A stretch of DNA of 64,000 bases from Phycomyces blakesleeanus NRRL 1555(-) (GCF_001638985.1 NW_017265139.1:310001-374000), one strand, 5' to 3'. Positions 1 through 10,480 are shown, counted from the first letter of the stretch. The notes: a model not told the origin generated them from the letters alone. Numbers and translations: made by a program.

Positions 1-1253
1 TTTGAGCCTCTATCAAAATTGGGCCAAAGTGTGTAATTCCAATAACGATAAGGAAATCAATGATAAGCTTCAGGATATACGTATGCGAGGTGTTGATGAT
101 CCCGAGGTCCGCAAACTTTGGCAAACCGTAACATCTACAGTATACTGCGGTAATGGACATGTAAAGACAGTTACTACAACGATCACAACCTCAGCAAAAC
201 CTTCGGCCACCGCTGTACCAAGCGGAAATGGATCCTTTACTTGTGACGATACATGCTGGAGTGATTATTTATGGCGTACGTATTTTTTTAAGTATATTAT
301 TATATTATGCTAACTATGTAAACGTTTTTAGATACCTATGGATATGGTGTCAGCGCTGCCCAAGGCTTTACTGGAACTGTATTGATGTTGCTTGGTATAT
401 ATTTCTTACTTTTTGGCTATCGCTTCTTCCGCTCCACACTAGGATTAGTTGGCTTTGTTTTCTTTGGTAAGTAAGATACATAGAATATTATAAGTTAAAC
501 ACATAATAATAACTTTTCTATATATATAATACATAGCCGCCATGACTTGGATCGGCCTGGTTAATAATGAGCCTCCTTTTGGCTATACGCATAACGAAAT
601 TGTATACGTCTGTGTCCCAGTAGGCCTTGGTATCGTTGGTGCTATTCTGTTTATCTTTGTCTACCCAATAGCAATCTACTTTGTCGGTGGTAAGTCATAA
701 ACGCCTTTTATATACACAGCCTAATGCCATATTTTCTTGTCGATAGGGCTTGGAGGGTATTTCCTTGCAGTATTCATCCTTAGCTGGAAATCATCTCTCG
801 TTATTCAAATTGTAAGTAATTTTTATACTCACTGAAAATTTTCTACTATTATTCCTAATACTCCAATTTTATGCTATATAGGAAGTAGCACGCATTTGCT
901 TTATTGTTGGCCTTGGTGTGGTCATGGCTATTCTGGTATTCATGATAGAGAGTTACACCATCATTTTCTGTACAGCGTTTATAGGTGGTTACCTTTTAAT
1001 GCTTGGTCTCGACCTCTTTATACACACTGGATTTGTCAACTCCTGGCTGCTCATATTCGACGGAAATTCCCACCACAACAATGCCTATATCATGAAGGTT
1101 CCTCTATATGTTATGTTATCCTTTATCATCGTGTTTACGTTGATCTCCATTGGCTGGCAGTATTACTGGAATATCATGAAACTACAGCGGTACTTTGGTA
1201 TCAATGTTGTCCCGGCAAAAGAAAAAGTGGTTATAGTTGAAGAAAAAAGCTAA
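1..1253 (+). CDS. TM7S3/TM198-like (DUF4203) multipass membrane protein, 5' end outside window
   Basis: This is the 3' part of a gene that starts before the window. The exons I infer are ..275, 332-466, 537-689, 747-811 and 882-1253, all with GT-AG introns and phase kept. The protein begins with a Thr/Ser-rich, cysteine-containing, probably extracytoplasmic segment (repeated TV/TT, CDDTCWSDY). It then has about seven hydrophobic helices with many Gly residues (GFTGTVLMLLGIYFLLFG, CVPVGLGIVGAILFIFVYP, GLGGYFLAVFIL, GLGVVMAILVFMIE and others) and ends in a short charged tail (KEKVVIVEEKS). This layout fits the TM7S3/TM198-like DUF4203 family of fungal membrane proteins, whose biochemical role is not established. 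The call rests on topology and the glycine-rich helix pattern. The N-terminal start and any signal peptide cannot be seen. Confidence 0.72.
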
Positions 1254-1726
1254 ATGTAAAACCATACCCTTTTTCTTCCCATCACTTGAAATTAATTTTA
1301 TTTTATTTTATTTTATTATTTGACATTATATTACACTACTTTATTTTGCACATTATTTAATTAAACCTTTGTTTTTTTTTCAGTTTGAAACAACCAGTAG
1401 AGTAATATTAACAAACAAAAAGAAGTACAATTTCAAAATACTCTAATAATAACTTATATCTAACAATAAGTATATTGTTCCAATAAATTAGAGTCTTTTA
1501 TAAATGCCAATTTTTGTTAATATATATATATATTAGAAGATAAAAGTTGTTACTGCTATATCAATCGATATGAAAAAAGAAAGCAAAACTCACAACATTC
1601 TTAAACTATATTATATATATATATGTTTATGTATTTATTTATGCGTTTAAAGAAAACTAAAAACAGAAACATAAGGTACATCTTAGTATTGACGTTAAAA
1701 AGATAAAGAATCGCCCTATCCAAAAA
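1254..1726. other. Convergent 3' intergenic region
   Basis: AT-rich spacer between the ends of two convergent genes. It contains TTTTATTTTATTTTATT runs and AATAAA-like strings (for example near 1482) that could serve as polyadenylation signals for the upstream + gene. I see no coding potential. Confidence 0.5.
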
Positions 1727-2783
1727 TCAAGATAGTCTTGCTATACAATCGCCAGTAATAAATGCAGCTTCATTAAACGGAAATATCCTGCTCCCTACTA
1801 AAAAAATGTGTGTATGCAATAACTAAAAAAAATGACTATTATGAGTATCACATTTGATATGACAATTGCTGATCACTTACTTGTGCCATATACCAGCACG
1901 CCTCCAATAATACTCATAATCATAGCAGGTACAGTAATCTACACATATGTGGCTTATTGATGAGTATAATTTCTTCTATACAAATTAAAGTACAATAAGC
2001 CTTACCACTTCGGCGTGAGCCAGAACGAACGGAAGACCTAAAAAGAAAGAAAAAACAAAATTAGAAATTTGACATGGTCAATGCTTTAAGAATATGAGCT
2101 TTCTAATATTTACAAAATCCAGTAACAATCAGTATTCCGGTAATGAAGCGGCCAGCGTCTGTAAAGCTAGAGCTGTTATCACTATTATCAAAGTTAATTA
2201 ATAACTGAAGTAGATACTCCAAGGATATATATATAGCATACTCGTCATTCCACAGTTCTGAACCATGCTCTTCTGAGCACCTTCCAAATATCTCGTTGGG
2301 AAGTGGTGCAAGTACATAAGTAGCCACTATTCATGATGGTCAGTACAAAGCAATACACATAACACTATAAATTAAGACTTACCAACAAGCAAAGGCCACC
2401 AATTACTAAAAAAAAAAGTTAAATTTCAGTAATTTTACTAACATTTTAACCAGTTTATCGAGAAGCTTACTTATAAAGTGCACATGACAGAATAACAAAA
2501 AGGAATCCTATAGCAAGAACAAAAGCAAGACCGATAATGCTGAAGGAGAAAAAAAAATAGTATTCATGTGTTTACTCAATCAGTTTAATGCTCTTAACAA
2601 ATGCATTTAATGATGTGTTTTATTCGCTACTTACGCTAGAGAACAAATGAAAGCAAACGTCAGCCTTCATAAAGTATACTTTTACAATAAAATTCCATTC
2701 TTCTCTCATCCTCTCATAATTATACAGTCTTTCTCCAATGCTTGCTGTCCATCACTATCATTCTTACTTTTTAAGCCCGCCAT
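1727..2783 (-). CDS. VPS55: Vps55/LEPROT family endosomal membrane protein
   Basis: The assembled protein is 140 aa, the length usual for Vps55. It reads MAGLK-T-IIGLAFVLAIGF, SCALYNNWWPLLV, VATYVLAPLPNEIFGRC, DAGRFITGILIVTGFCLPF, VLAHAEV and ITVPAMIMSIIGGVLVYG, that is, four hydrophobic segments with the family's conserved order. Vps55 acts with Vps68 on late endosomes in cargo transport to the vacuole; metazoan relatives are LEPROT/LEPROTL1. Exons on the minus strand: 2783-2768, 2635 (a single base), 2539-2471, 2405-2383, 2326-2242, 2181-2114, 2037-2006, 1938-1881, 1797-1727. The sum is 423 nt and phase is kept at every junction only if the one-base exon at 2635 is used. The extreme C-terminus (after VLVYGT) is the least like the family, so the last exon is less certain. 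Confidence 0.88.
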
Positions 2784-3292
2784 CGTTATAATGTATCAGT
2801 CAAAACGCAACTAAAAACGAAAGAAAGAGCTTATCGGAGATTTGTCTTTATTCTCGTAACCCCCTCAAAACAAATGTTGTAATTTTCTCTTTTGCCCTAC
2901 TCATTCAGAGAACTTTAATAAATCTGAGCCTGTCACAGCTCCATACAAACAAAAAATTATTCTCGTAACCAAAACCGCGACGTCATTTCAGACTGTTCGC
3001 TTTACTTCATCAGAAAAAGAAGTATACCTTCAATCCTTATTTTCATATTGCTAGTCATAACCTTTCACAATTCACCATCTATTTCACCATTTCTTTTTAT
3101 TTTCATATCTTCTAAACCCGCTCTCTATTATAAGTAAGGTAGAAATAATGGCAGTTTTCAATATTTTATTTGGTGAATTTAGGAATATCCTTATTCTTGA
3201 AAACAAAGTCTATAAGACTTATTAGATGCTTGTGTATGGGTTCATTAATTTTTGAAAAAGAGCCTATTAGCTCAAAAATTTGCTTAAACAGC
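2784..3292. other. Upstream region of VPS55 with a dispersed repeat
   Basis: No gene is seen. The stretch holds the repeated phrase TTCTCGTAACC (about 2851 and 2960). A segment at 2918-2957 recurs at 63870-63911 (see repeat entries). A polypyrimidine-rich block runs 3060-3130. Confidence 0.4.
2918..2957 (+). repeat. Dispersed repeat, copy 1
   Basis: An 11-bp block (ATAAATCTGAG), a variable spacer of 9-10 bp, then a block of about 21 bp beginning GCTCCATACAAACAAAAA are shared with 63870-63911 in the same orientation. Both copies lie within a few hundred bp of a T(n)A(n) palindrome. This is probably a fragment of an interspersed repeat. Confidence 0.5.
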
Positions 3293-3949
3293 TTAATACA
3301 TAAGAGATTTTTTTTTAAAAAAAAAAACTCTGAAGGCTATAAATCTAGACAACAAATTAGTCCCAGGATATTGAAAAAAGCGACCCAAGGTTTTGCAACT
3401 TGGAATATGTCCTTTTGGTATAATTTCTTTTCGAACTTGATCGGATACCAGTTGCACCTTTTCTTTGATGAGCGTTCGATATTGGGGCTTTAAGATTGTT
3501 TCCAACTTTATCTTTCTTGTTATGGTGGTATGATTTCCCAGCAGTGCTTGCACTTTCTCCTGCTTTCTTGGGTTATGACTGAAACACTCTTTTGATCGTG
3601 AGGTTTTATAACCATTCTGGTAGCAACTGGAGCATACAACTCTACTCTCTGATTGTCGACCCTCGATACCCTTTCGTTTTGCATCAAGATTTTGCTTCTT
3701 TTGTCTCCTTCTTTTCATATTCTGTAGGTCTCTTATGCTTTGTATCAACTATAGTATGTACATGAATATTAAATATAGGGAAACCTTATGGACAGCCTGG
3801 ACAGTCTGAACGTATGCAACGTCACTCATTATTAGTATTTTATGGTTACACGTATTTTTTTTGGGTTGTGGGTCAGACTTTGTAACAATCTTACGAGAAC
3901 GACGTTTCCTGGTGGGGGGACGACATTTATATATAACCGAATTAATCAA
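3293..3949 (-). pseudogene. Relic of a multicopy Mucoromycota protein family with a zinc-knuckle-like motif
   Basis: Two adjoining open stretches on the minus strand (3949-3749 and 3748-3293) are rich in Lys/Arg. The second has a CxxC...C pattern (VCSSCYQNGYKTSRSKECFS HNPRK) followed by a segment with TRKIKLET and KPQYRTLIKEKV. This resembles, from memory, the N-terminal part of a large uncharacterised family found in many copies in mucoralean genomes. The coding stretch runs through a T(9)A(11) palindrome (3308-3327) into low-complexity residues, which suggests truncation there. I cannot name a function. It could instead be a live gene with an intron near 3750. Confidence 0.35.
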
Positions 3950-4679
3950 TCGTGGCTACATGTCCGGGGTCCGGTGTCTTTCTCTAATCCTTCAGGGCAA
4001 AATGGTGTGTCCTGAAAAACCACAATATATTCATTGTATGCATTGGCTTTACTACTTCGTGTTTATATATATCTCCAGGAACCTAACACTCATTATTTTA
4101 AGATCCACAGTCTGTGTTTGGGCAACTTAATTATAAAATACTGTCTCATACGAAAAACAAATCCTGTATATTCAATTAATAGCAGTTTGCGTCCTAAATT
4201 TAGACTTGACAATAAAGAAATAACAATTAGTCCCAATTACACTATATCAATAGCCAGTTATGCAGAAGATAATAAAGAGTTGTTGTCATTATACACTTTG
4301 TACTGCAATTTTGTTGGATATATTACTATCTATTATCCTTCTTACGCGTATCATGTTTTTCTCTTTCACCAAATTATATTCCCAGAGTCTGACAGTACAG
4401 ACTGGTAAGTAATCCTCATCCACTTTTTTTTGCAAAGCACAAAAGAAAATCTTTATGAGTATTTTATACCCTGGCTGGTGTTAATTATTATAATAAGAAT
4501 GGATCCTTAGGGACCAGATAGAGTTATTCCATGCTGGCAAAAAGGTCAAGATTTGTGGTCCGGTAGAATCAAAATGTCCCCCCCCCCCACCAAGAAATGT
4601 CGTCTCCCTAAAATTAATGATTACAAATAGCTAGGAAACTTTAAAAGCGGAGACTTCTGCTGTTCAATTTGAGTCAATA

Positions 4680-5536
4680 ATGAAAACAACAAAAATTGAT
4701 CTAAATCCAATGTCCATTCAAGCAAATACTCTTATTAAAGAACTCAATGATACACCTCTGTTCTTACAGGCATTAAGAAAAGCACTTTATCATCACAGAT
4801 TTCATGACAACTTTGATTTAATCACAAAACATGATATTTGTTTTTTTTAGTAGTTACAGTCAAACACTTGTAAGTAACACAAAAAGAAACCTTTAATTGG
4901 CTTATTATTTATATTGACATATTGCCAATCCACACATTTATAGCCTGGATTTTATGAACTCACCGAATAGTCCTTTGAATAAAATTATGCTGGAGAGAGC
5001 AGCAGCAGCCTACCTAATCATATTTATTGTAAACATGTTGTTCATCTCGGACAACGATGTAATAGAACTTGGCTGGTTAGAGAGAGAATTTTTTTCTACC
5101 GACAGAACCAAATTCGACGGAATCATTTTCAAAGTTGGTGACAAATCGATTGCTCCGGGACTAGTGGAATTCTCTGGAGTCATTAATGATAAGACCTCTT
5201 CTCAAATTAACGCAAAAGATATCGAGAAGTTGTACACTAATATGGTGAAAGTTATGGAAGATATTAAAACTGATAAAATGTTTTGTATTAGGTGTTTTGG
5301 TAAGAACATTTCTTATTTAATGATACCTAAAACTAAATCTCCTTTTTTACAATACAATAGGACATAACCTTTACTTTGAGAAGCTTGTTCATTATGATGG
5401 TGTAATGTATAGGACAGTTGATGTAGTTGTAGAAATCCCAACTAAGCTGAGAAAAATAATCGCCTATATAAATGAAATACCAAATATACTTTCATGGAAG
5501 GAAGCCCTGATTAATCATGCCCTTAATTTAAATTAA
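4680..5536 (+). CDS. PD-(D/E)XK-like protein of a multicopy Mucoromycota family
   Basis: The clearest part is two exons, 4954-5299 and 5361-5536, joined in phase by a canonical intron and ending in TAA (about 173 aa). An upstream exon starting near 4680 (MKTTKIDLNPMSIQANTL...) is possible but its junction is unresolved. The segment TKFDGIIFKVGD followed by PGLVEFSG gives a D...ExS pattern like the core of PD-(D/E)XK nuclease folds. The C-terminal part (DVVVEIPTKLRKIIAYINEI) matches the style of a lineage-expanded family I recall from Mucorales and relatives. The third catalytic lysine is Ser in ExS, so nuclease activity is doubtful. The neighbourhood is repeat-rich, which fits a duplicated gene or mobile-element passenger. 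Function unknown. Confidence 0.45.
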
Positions 5537-6023
5537 ATCATAATCTACAAAGCCCTTTCCCTCATCATTAGTAATAGTTAAATATGGACTTATCATCGCT
5601 CCAATGTCTTCTTGAAATAAATATAAAGTCCATATATAAGCTTTATATGTAGAGTCATATTGAATCTAACTTAGCTAGAATCATTTTGACAAGAAACTGA
5701 TCAAATTACTGGATAATTTATTTCCAAGCAACTGGGCTAATTAGCTTCAAACATGTGACCAAGTCAGTCTCCTTTTTCTGGAAAACTTACCCTGACACAA
5801 CTATCCAAAATCATACAAAAGAAGTGGGAAGAATCTTCAAACATATGGTAAATTGATAGTGGAAGTACAGTATCTTTAGAATATATATATATATATATAT
5901 AATTGAAACAACAATAGACCTCCAATATTTAAAGATTTTTTTCTTGTGTTTCCTGCCCCATATATTTACTTAAATATTATAATCGCCACTAGTAAACACA
6001 TCTTGAAAAGTCTATTCATAGAA
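5537..6023. other. AT-rich intergenic region
   Basis: No gene is seen. It contains a (TA)n run at about 5881-5900. It separates the repeat-derived region from the 3' end of the minus-strand four-TM gene. Confidence 0.4.
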
Positions 6024-7942
6024 CTACCCATTCTTCAGGTAAGCACCAATTCTCTGGTCTACAATAACCTTGTTGTTCAAGGGATGAAGGTAAGGATGTT
6101 CTGATGATGGTGAATGGATATCCTCATTGGTTGATCTGGTTGTATTTGTACTGGTCTTGCTTCCATTAAATGTGCTTTCTACTGAAGCCTCCTCATGGGC
6201 TGTCAGCTCTAAGCTATCACTGCGTCTTCTCTGATGTCCAGAAATCATCCCTGAATTAATTAGGCCGCTACTATTGCTTATTGCTGGCGATTCTGCAAGA
6301 CCAGAACTGTAGACAGACCGGCCTGGTGTATAGTATGCTGAGGAATTAGAAGAGTCCTTGCTGTCTTGTCGACGAGATTTGTTTTTTAGACCCGAAGTAA
6401 TAAACGATGAATCAGAGATGGTACGTTGAGCTTGGTGCAGGGTATCTTCGGATGTAAAAAATGAAGAATTACGTGAGGTCCGCAAGGGATCATTAGCGCC
6501 AAAGGTATTATTTGACGCACGACTCGGTGGTCTTGGTTCTTTCCGGGTCTGCCGCGAACGCGCAAAGGGACGGTCGGGTGGGACGAGGTCTTCGTCATCC
6601 TCGAGTGTGTGGGATGTATCGTAACGTGTCGATGACAGGTTCTGGGCCCGCTGTTTTGGTGCGAGATCGGGAGAGTATTTGTTTGCCGATGTGGGTCTCC
6701 GGTTAGCAGTTGCACTGGAACTACCTGCTGCGTACTGGTTGCGTTGAAAAGACTCGTTTGAACGGGCGCTTTGGTGTTTATAAGAGGGATCGCCGCTTGG
6801 CGTGTATTGGGCAACTGGGGGCGGAGGCCGTAACGTTGGGTTATTTGGGTATTCATAATGAAGTTCTGGCTGGTCATGCTCATAATATGCTCTGGCATCT
6901 CTTGTATAATCACGTCTAGGCGACTCTAATTTTTCTAGTCTTGTAACATCTCTCCACACATCCAATACGTCATGATCTGGACGGTGCACCGTCTGGCGAG
7001 GTTTACTAGTCGATGGTGAATTAGCAGCTGCCCGCTTGTGTACCGTTGGTTTGTGATACACAGGATTATCTTGTGTTAATTTCTCGGACAAAGAATCCAT
7101 ATGATCCTTCTTTGCATTGGCTCTAATTGCAGATAGAGCCCAGAATAAAGAAGATAGGAACCCTAATGCGATTGCGACAGCAAATAAAATAACTTCAAAT
7201 TTAATTGAATAACTATTGCATCTAAGGTCAGTGTCTTCTGACTCATAGAGAATAGTGCAGCCCTGGATGATCTTCTTGGTCCAGCCAGTGTATGTAGTCC
7301 CAAACGGTATGGCCACTAGAATTACACTCACAAAGGCTAGACCTGCAATAATAAACGGAATTAGGCGACTGGTGGAACGTCGGTAGGACCACACTCCAAG
7401 AGTGAAAGAGGCAATGATGATAATGGCTCCCATAATGAGTGGAACGACCCGGACATAGGACGTAGATGGGTGGGTATCTTGACGGTCGATAGCCAATAAA
7501 TCGACTGCATAGGTATTATTTTGATTCGCCAGCGAAATCATCTTTAGAGCATCTGTGAAGTTAGGATATTTAGCGAACCATTCAATAATATATAACAAAG
7601 TCTATAAAAATAATAATGATTAATTGATATCTATTGATATTTACCAAGCTCATAGTTCAGTCGAACAGGAGTACATGTACAGTTGCGGGCGTAAATAAGG
7701 CATTGTCTCCACAGGCCAAGACTAATCTTGTCTGGAGTGGCATCAAGTAAAGATATATTTCGTGATAAAGCCACCTCGAAAAAGGCCATGTTTGTGTGGA
7801 GAGAACAATTATCTGTTGAGGATGTCTCTGCCCAACTTCCCAGTATTAAGGCTACTGCTGTTAGCAGCACAATAACTATACGAGCAGTAGGGAATACGGT
7901 TTTGTAAAAGAAGGCGCCATAAGAGTTTTGATATGTAGTCAT
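6024..7942 (-). CDS. Claudin/SUR7-like four-TM membrane protein with long disordered cytoplasmic tail
   Basis: Two exons (7942-7645 and 7552-6024) are joined in phase by a 92-nt intron with a CTAAC-like branch site and CACAG acceptor, giving 608 aa. An apparent nearer acceptor at 7603 would shift the frame. TM1 lies near residues 18-38, followed by a loop of about 95 residues with several cysteines. TM2 to TM4 lie near 133-155, 162-184 and 215-242. The remaining 365 residues are Ser/Arg/Pro/Asn-rich with no recognisable domain. The topology (N-terminal TM, large loop, three clustered TMs) is that of claudin-like SUR7/PalI fungal plasma-membrane proteins. I do not see a signature sharp enough to choose a subfamily. 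The tail is likely a phosphorylation-regulated cytoplasmic region (inference). Confidence 0.6.
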
Positions 7943-8306
7943 TAGATTAAGAGGTAAAAGAAACGATTTAAACCAGAGTAAGATTTCATTAATATTTATT
8001 TACACAAATTTACCCAACAACAAAAACAGCGCACATTTGCTAGTAATAATACTATTATTTTTGCTCCATTTTAAAAAATAAAAAACTAATGTATTTTATC
8101 AGGTACACAAGGGCCATGTTATAGTGATCTACGCCGTCCCTTCATTATATACACGCTACGGGTATGATCATTTTACCGTTCAATAATTCTTGACTAGGAA
8201 GCACTTCACGTTTAATATTACCGATTCAAAAAAAGAAATCTATTTTATAGTAATACCAGTGCAAAGTAAATAATTATAATGATATTAAAAAAAAAGAATC
8301 TCGTTC
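7943..8306. other. Intergenic region
   Basis: Spacer between two minus-strand genes. It holds the promoter of the four-TM gene and the 3' end of the calmodulin-like gene. I see no coding potential. Confidence 0.4.
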
Positions 8307-8906
8307 TTATTGTGCTTCATCCTTGGGCATCATATTCTTGAACTCCTCAAAGTCAATAAACCCATCCTTGTTTATGTCTGCGTCGTCCATCATGTTCTTG
8401 ATATCAGAAGCCGATAATTTCTCTCCAAGCTTTGTCATAACTTCCTCCAATTCGTCATAGCTGATCATACCATCCTGGTTTTTATCGAATGCCTTGAATA
8501 CCTCTTTCAATTCGTCTTCTTCGTGGAAGCTGGGCTCACGCATAGTAGAGGACCGGCTATTAGCGATAGACCTGCTTAATGGACCACCCTTGACTTCTTC
8601 AGGAGGCATATGACGTGTCATGGCAACCACAAATTCATCAAAATCAATCAAACCATCTTTATTACTATCAACAGCCAAGATAATGGATTGAATTTGGTCC
8701 TTTTGACTCGCAATACCGAGACTCTTCAAGATCTCGGCAAACTCTTCGCTAGCAATGGCACCGTCATTGTTACGGTCGTAAAGGCTGAAGGCTAATGAAG
8801 TCAAATCAGTTCAATGTTCAGCAAGTACATGAGTGAAGTACATACCTTGCTTGAGAGCAGAGAGCTCTTCAGAATTGAGGGGGGTTGGTGTTTTATTGGG
8901 AGACAT
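8307..8906 (-). CDS. Calmodulin-like EF-hand protein with enlarged central linker
   Basis: Two exons (8906-8846 and 8791-8307, 54-nt intron) give 181 aa. Four EF-hand loops are intact: DRNNDGAIASEE, DSNKDGLIDFDE, DKNQDGMISYDE and DINKDGFIDFEE, each with acidic residues at positions 1, 3, 5 and 12 (or Asn at 3/5) and Gly at 6. The start MSPNKTPTPLNSEELSALKQAF matches the calmodulin N-terminal helix with a short extension. Between EF2 and EF3 lies a linker about 30 residues longer than in calmodulin (PPEEVKGGPLSRSIANSRSS), Ser/Arg-rich and probably flexible. The protein should bind Ca2+ and relay it to unknown targets. It is not the canonical 149-aa calmodulin; a centrin is less likely because the loops are calmodulin-like. 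Confidence 0.85.
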
Positions 8907-9261
8907 GGTTATAGAAAAAGAGTACAAGTAAGAGTGAGTGAGGGTTATAAGAATAAGAAATGAAAATTTCAAAGTGACGTACAGTTAAAGCTGTTGAACG
9001 TATCAGATAGGAAATCTATTCAAAGGCCGTTGACTTGTCTTTTTTTATATATATATATTTTTATATATATTTTAAGCAAATCGCTAGCATAGGTTTTGGC
9101 AATGACAGCATGTACGATGGATGTTTAAAACGTACGTTATTTACTTTGATACAACATCACTTTCAATGAAACATACTAATTACAATGTGGAGAAATACGA
9201 TTTATTGTGCTTTTTATTTAAAACAAAATATAAAAGAATTTGAAAGTCGCAAAGTTCCCAT

Positions 9262-10153
9262 TTACTTTCTCTGCTTCTGGGACAAGAAATCAGTGAACTC
9301 CTGGTAAGGAACCTTGGAGAACTCGGTTTCTTCCCAAAGGTCGGGAGTCAAGAAACCGTAGGTGTTACCAATAGCAGCAAAGGTAGCCTTGACAAAGTTA
9401 CCGAGAGTACGGGTAGAGCCACGAGAAGTAGTATAGCAATCGGTGATACCAGCCAACTGGAGAACCTTCTTGGGGGTAGGAGCAGCAACGATACCAGTAC
9501 CACGAGGGGCAGGGACAAGGCGGCACAAGGCGGAACCACACTTACCGGTAACCTTGCAGGGAACGGTGTGAGGTTCACCGAGGGCAGAACCCCAGTAACC
9601 ACGACGGACAGGGATGATGGAGAGCTTGGCAAGGATGATGGCACCACGGATAGAGGTGGCAACTTCCTTGGAGCACTTGACACCAAGACCAACATGGCCA
9701 TCGTGATCACCAATGACAACAAAAGCCTTGAAGCGGGTACGCTGACCAGCGCGGGTCTGCTTCTGAACAGGCATGATCTTCATGACCTCATCCTTCAAGT
9801 TGCTAAGGAAGAAATCAACAATTTGGTACTCCTTGATGGGGAGGGAGAAAAGGTAGATCTCCTCGATGGACTTGATCTTGCCAGCTTTGACAAGACGACC
9901 AAGCTTGGTAACGGGGACCCTAAATTAAAGTCAGTACCCTTATATGACTTTTCTTTTTTTTTGTAGGTACATACCACTCGGTCTTCTCATCGCCACGACG
10001 ACCACCACGTCCACGGGCACCGCCGCGACCACCACGTCCACGAGCGCCACCACGTCCAAATCCTCCGCGTCCTGTTCAATGGACATGGTGTGAGGGCCAT
10101 GTATGGGATGGACTTGAAGATTACTTACTATCGGCCGGTGCAGTGTCAGCCAT
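9262..10153 (-). CDS. RPS2: 40S ribosomal protein uS5 (S2)
   Basis: Three exons (10153-10129, 10071-9975, 9919-9262) give 259 aa. The N-terminus is a short acidic start followed by an RGG-rich tract ([17 protein letters not shown]) typical of eukaryotic S2, a usual site of arginine methylation. Next come [35 protein letters not shown] and the S5 double-stranded RNA-binding domain ([37 protein letters not shown]). The C-terminal S5 fold follows ([37 protein letters not shown]). uS5 sits near the 40S mRNA entry site and helps decoding fidelity. A first exon of only 25 nt is typical of fungal ribosomal protein genes. Codon use is strongly biased to C-ending codons, as expected for high expression. 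Confidence 0.96.
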
Positions 10154-10480
10154 TTGCTAAAAATGCAGGTAGTAGGGTTTAATGATCTGCTTTTTGAATT
10201 CGAATCCATCCATCTGTGTCTTTTATCTATGCATCCGTCTTTGGTCGATGACAAAATAGCATGACAAGGCATGCGGGATTCTGAATCATATCTTTCTTTT
10301 TACTCACATAAAACTTTAGGTTTGAATAAAAAGAAAATTCAAAGAGAGGGAAGCCTACGGTCGCGGGCCTTGCAAGCGCATATACCTCTCCCGACGCGGG
10401 GCTTATTCCGGCATGACTGTCACATCACCGGTCCGCACTCTATTTTCTAGTAGATTGTGATATCTATTATTCTTCATTTA
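10154..10480 (-). promoter_or_regulatory. RPS2 upstream region with a GC-rich block
   Basis: The region upstream of the RPS2 start includes an unusual GC-rich block at about 10345-10435 (GGTCGCGGGCC, CCCGACGCGGGGC) in otherwise AT-rich DNA. It may hold factor-binding sites for ribosomal-protein expression. No specific known motif is assigned. Confidence 0.3.

Noticed and set aside
3861..4408. Two overlapping + strand open stretches upstream of the PD-(D/E)XK-like gene
   Set aside because: Composition is mixed and aromatic-rich with no motif; it probably belongs to the decayed repeat block.
7553..7603. Nearer intron acceptor in the four-TM gene (TATAG at 7602)
   Set aside because: It gives a stop within seven codons; the CACAG acceptor at 7553 keeps phase.
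9348..9722. Leu/Val/Ser-rich open stretch overlapping RPS2
   Set aside because: It is a shifted-frame shadow of the codon-biased RPS2 exon.
10185..10215. TTCGAATCC string as a tRNA B box
   Set aside because: No matching A box or cloverleaf could be drawn around it. I found no tRNA gene in the window, though I could not run a tRNA search.
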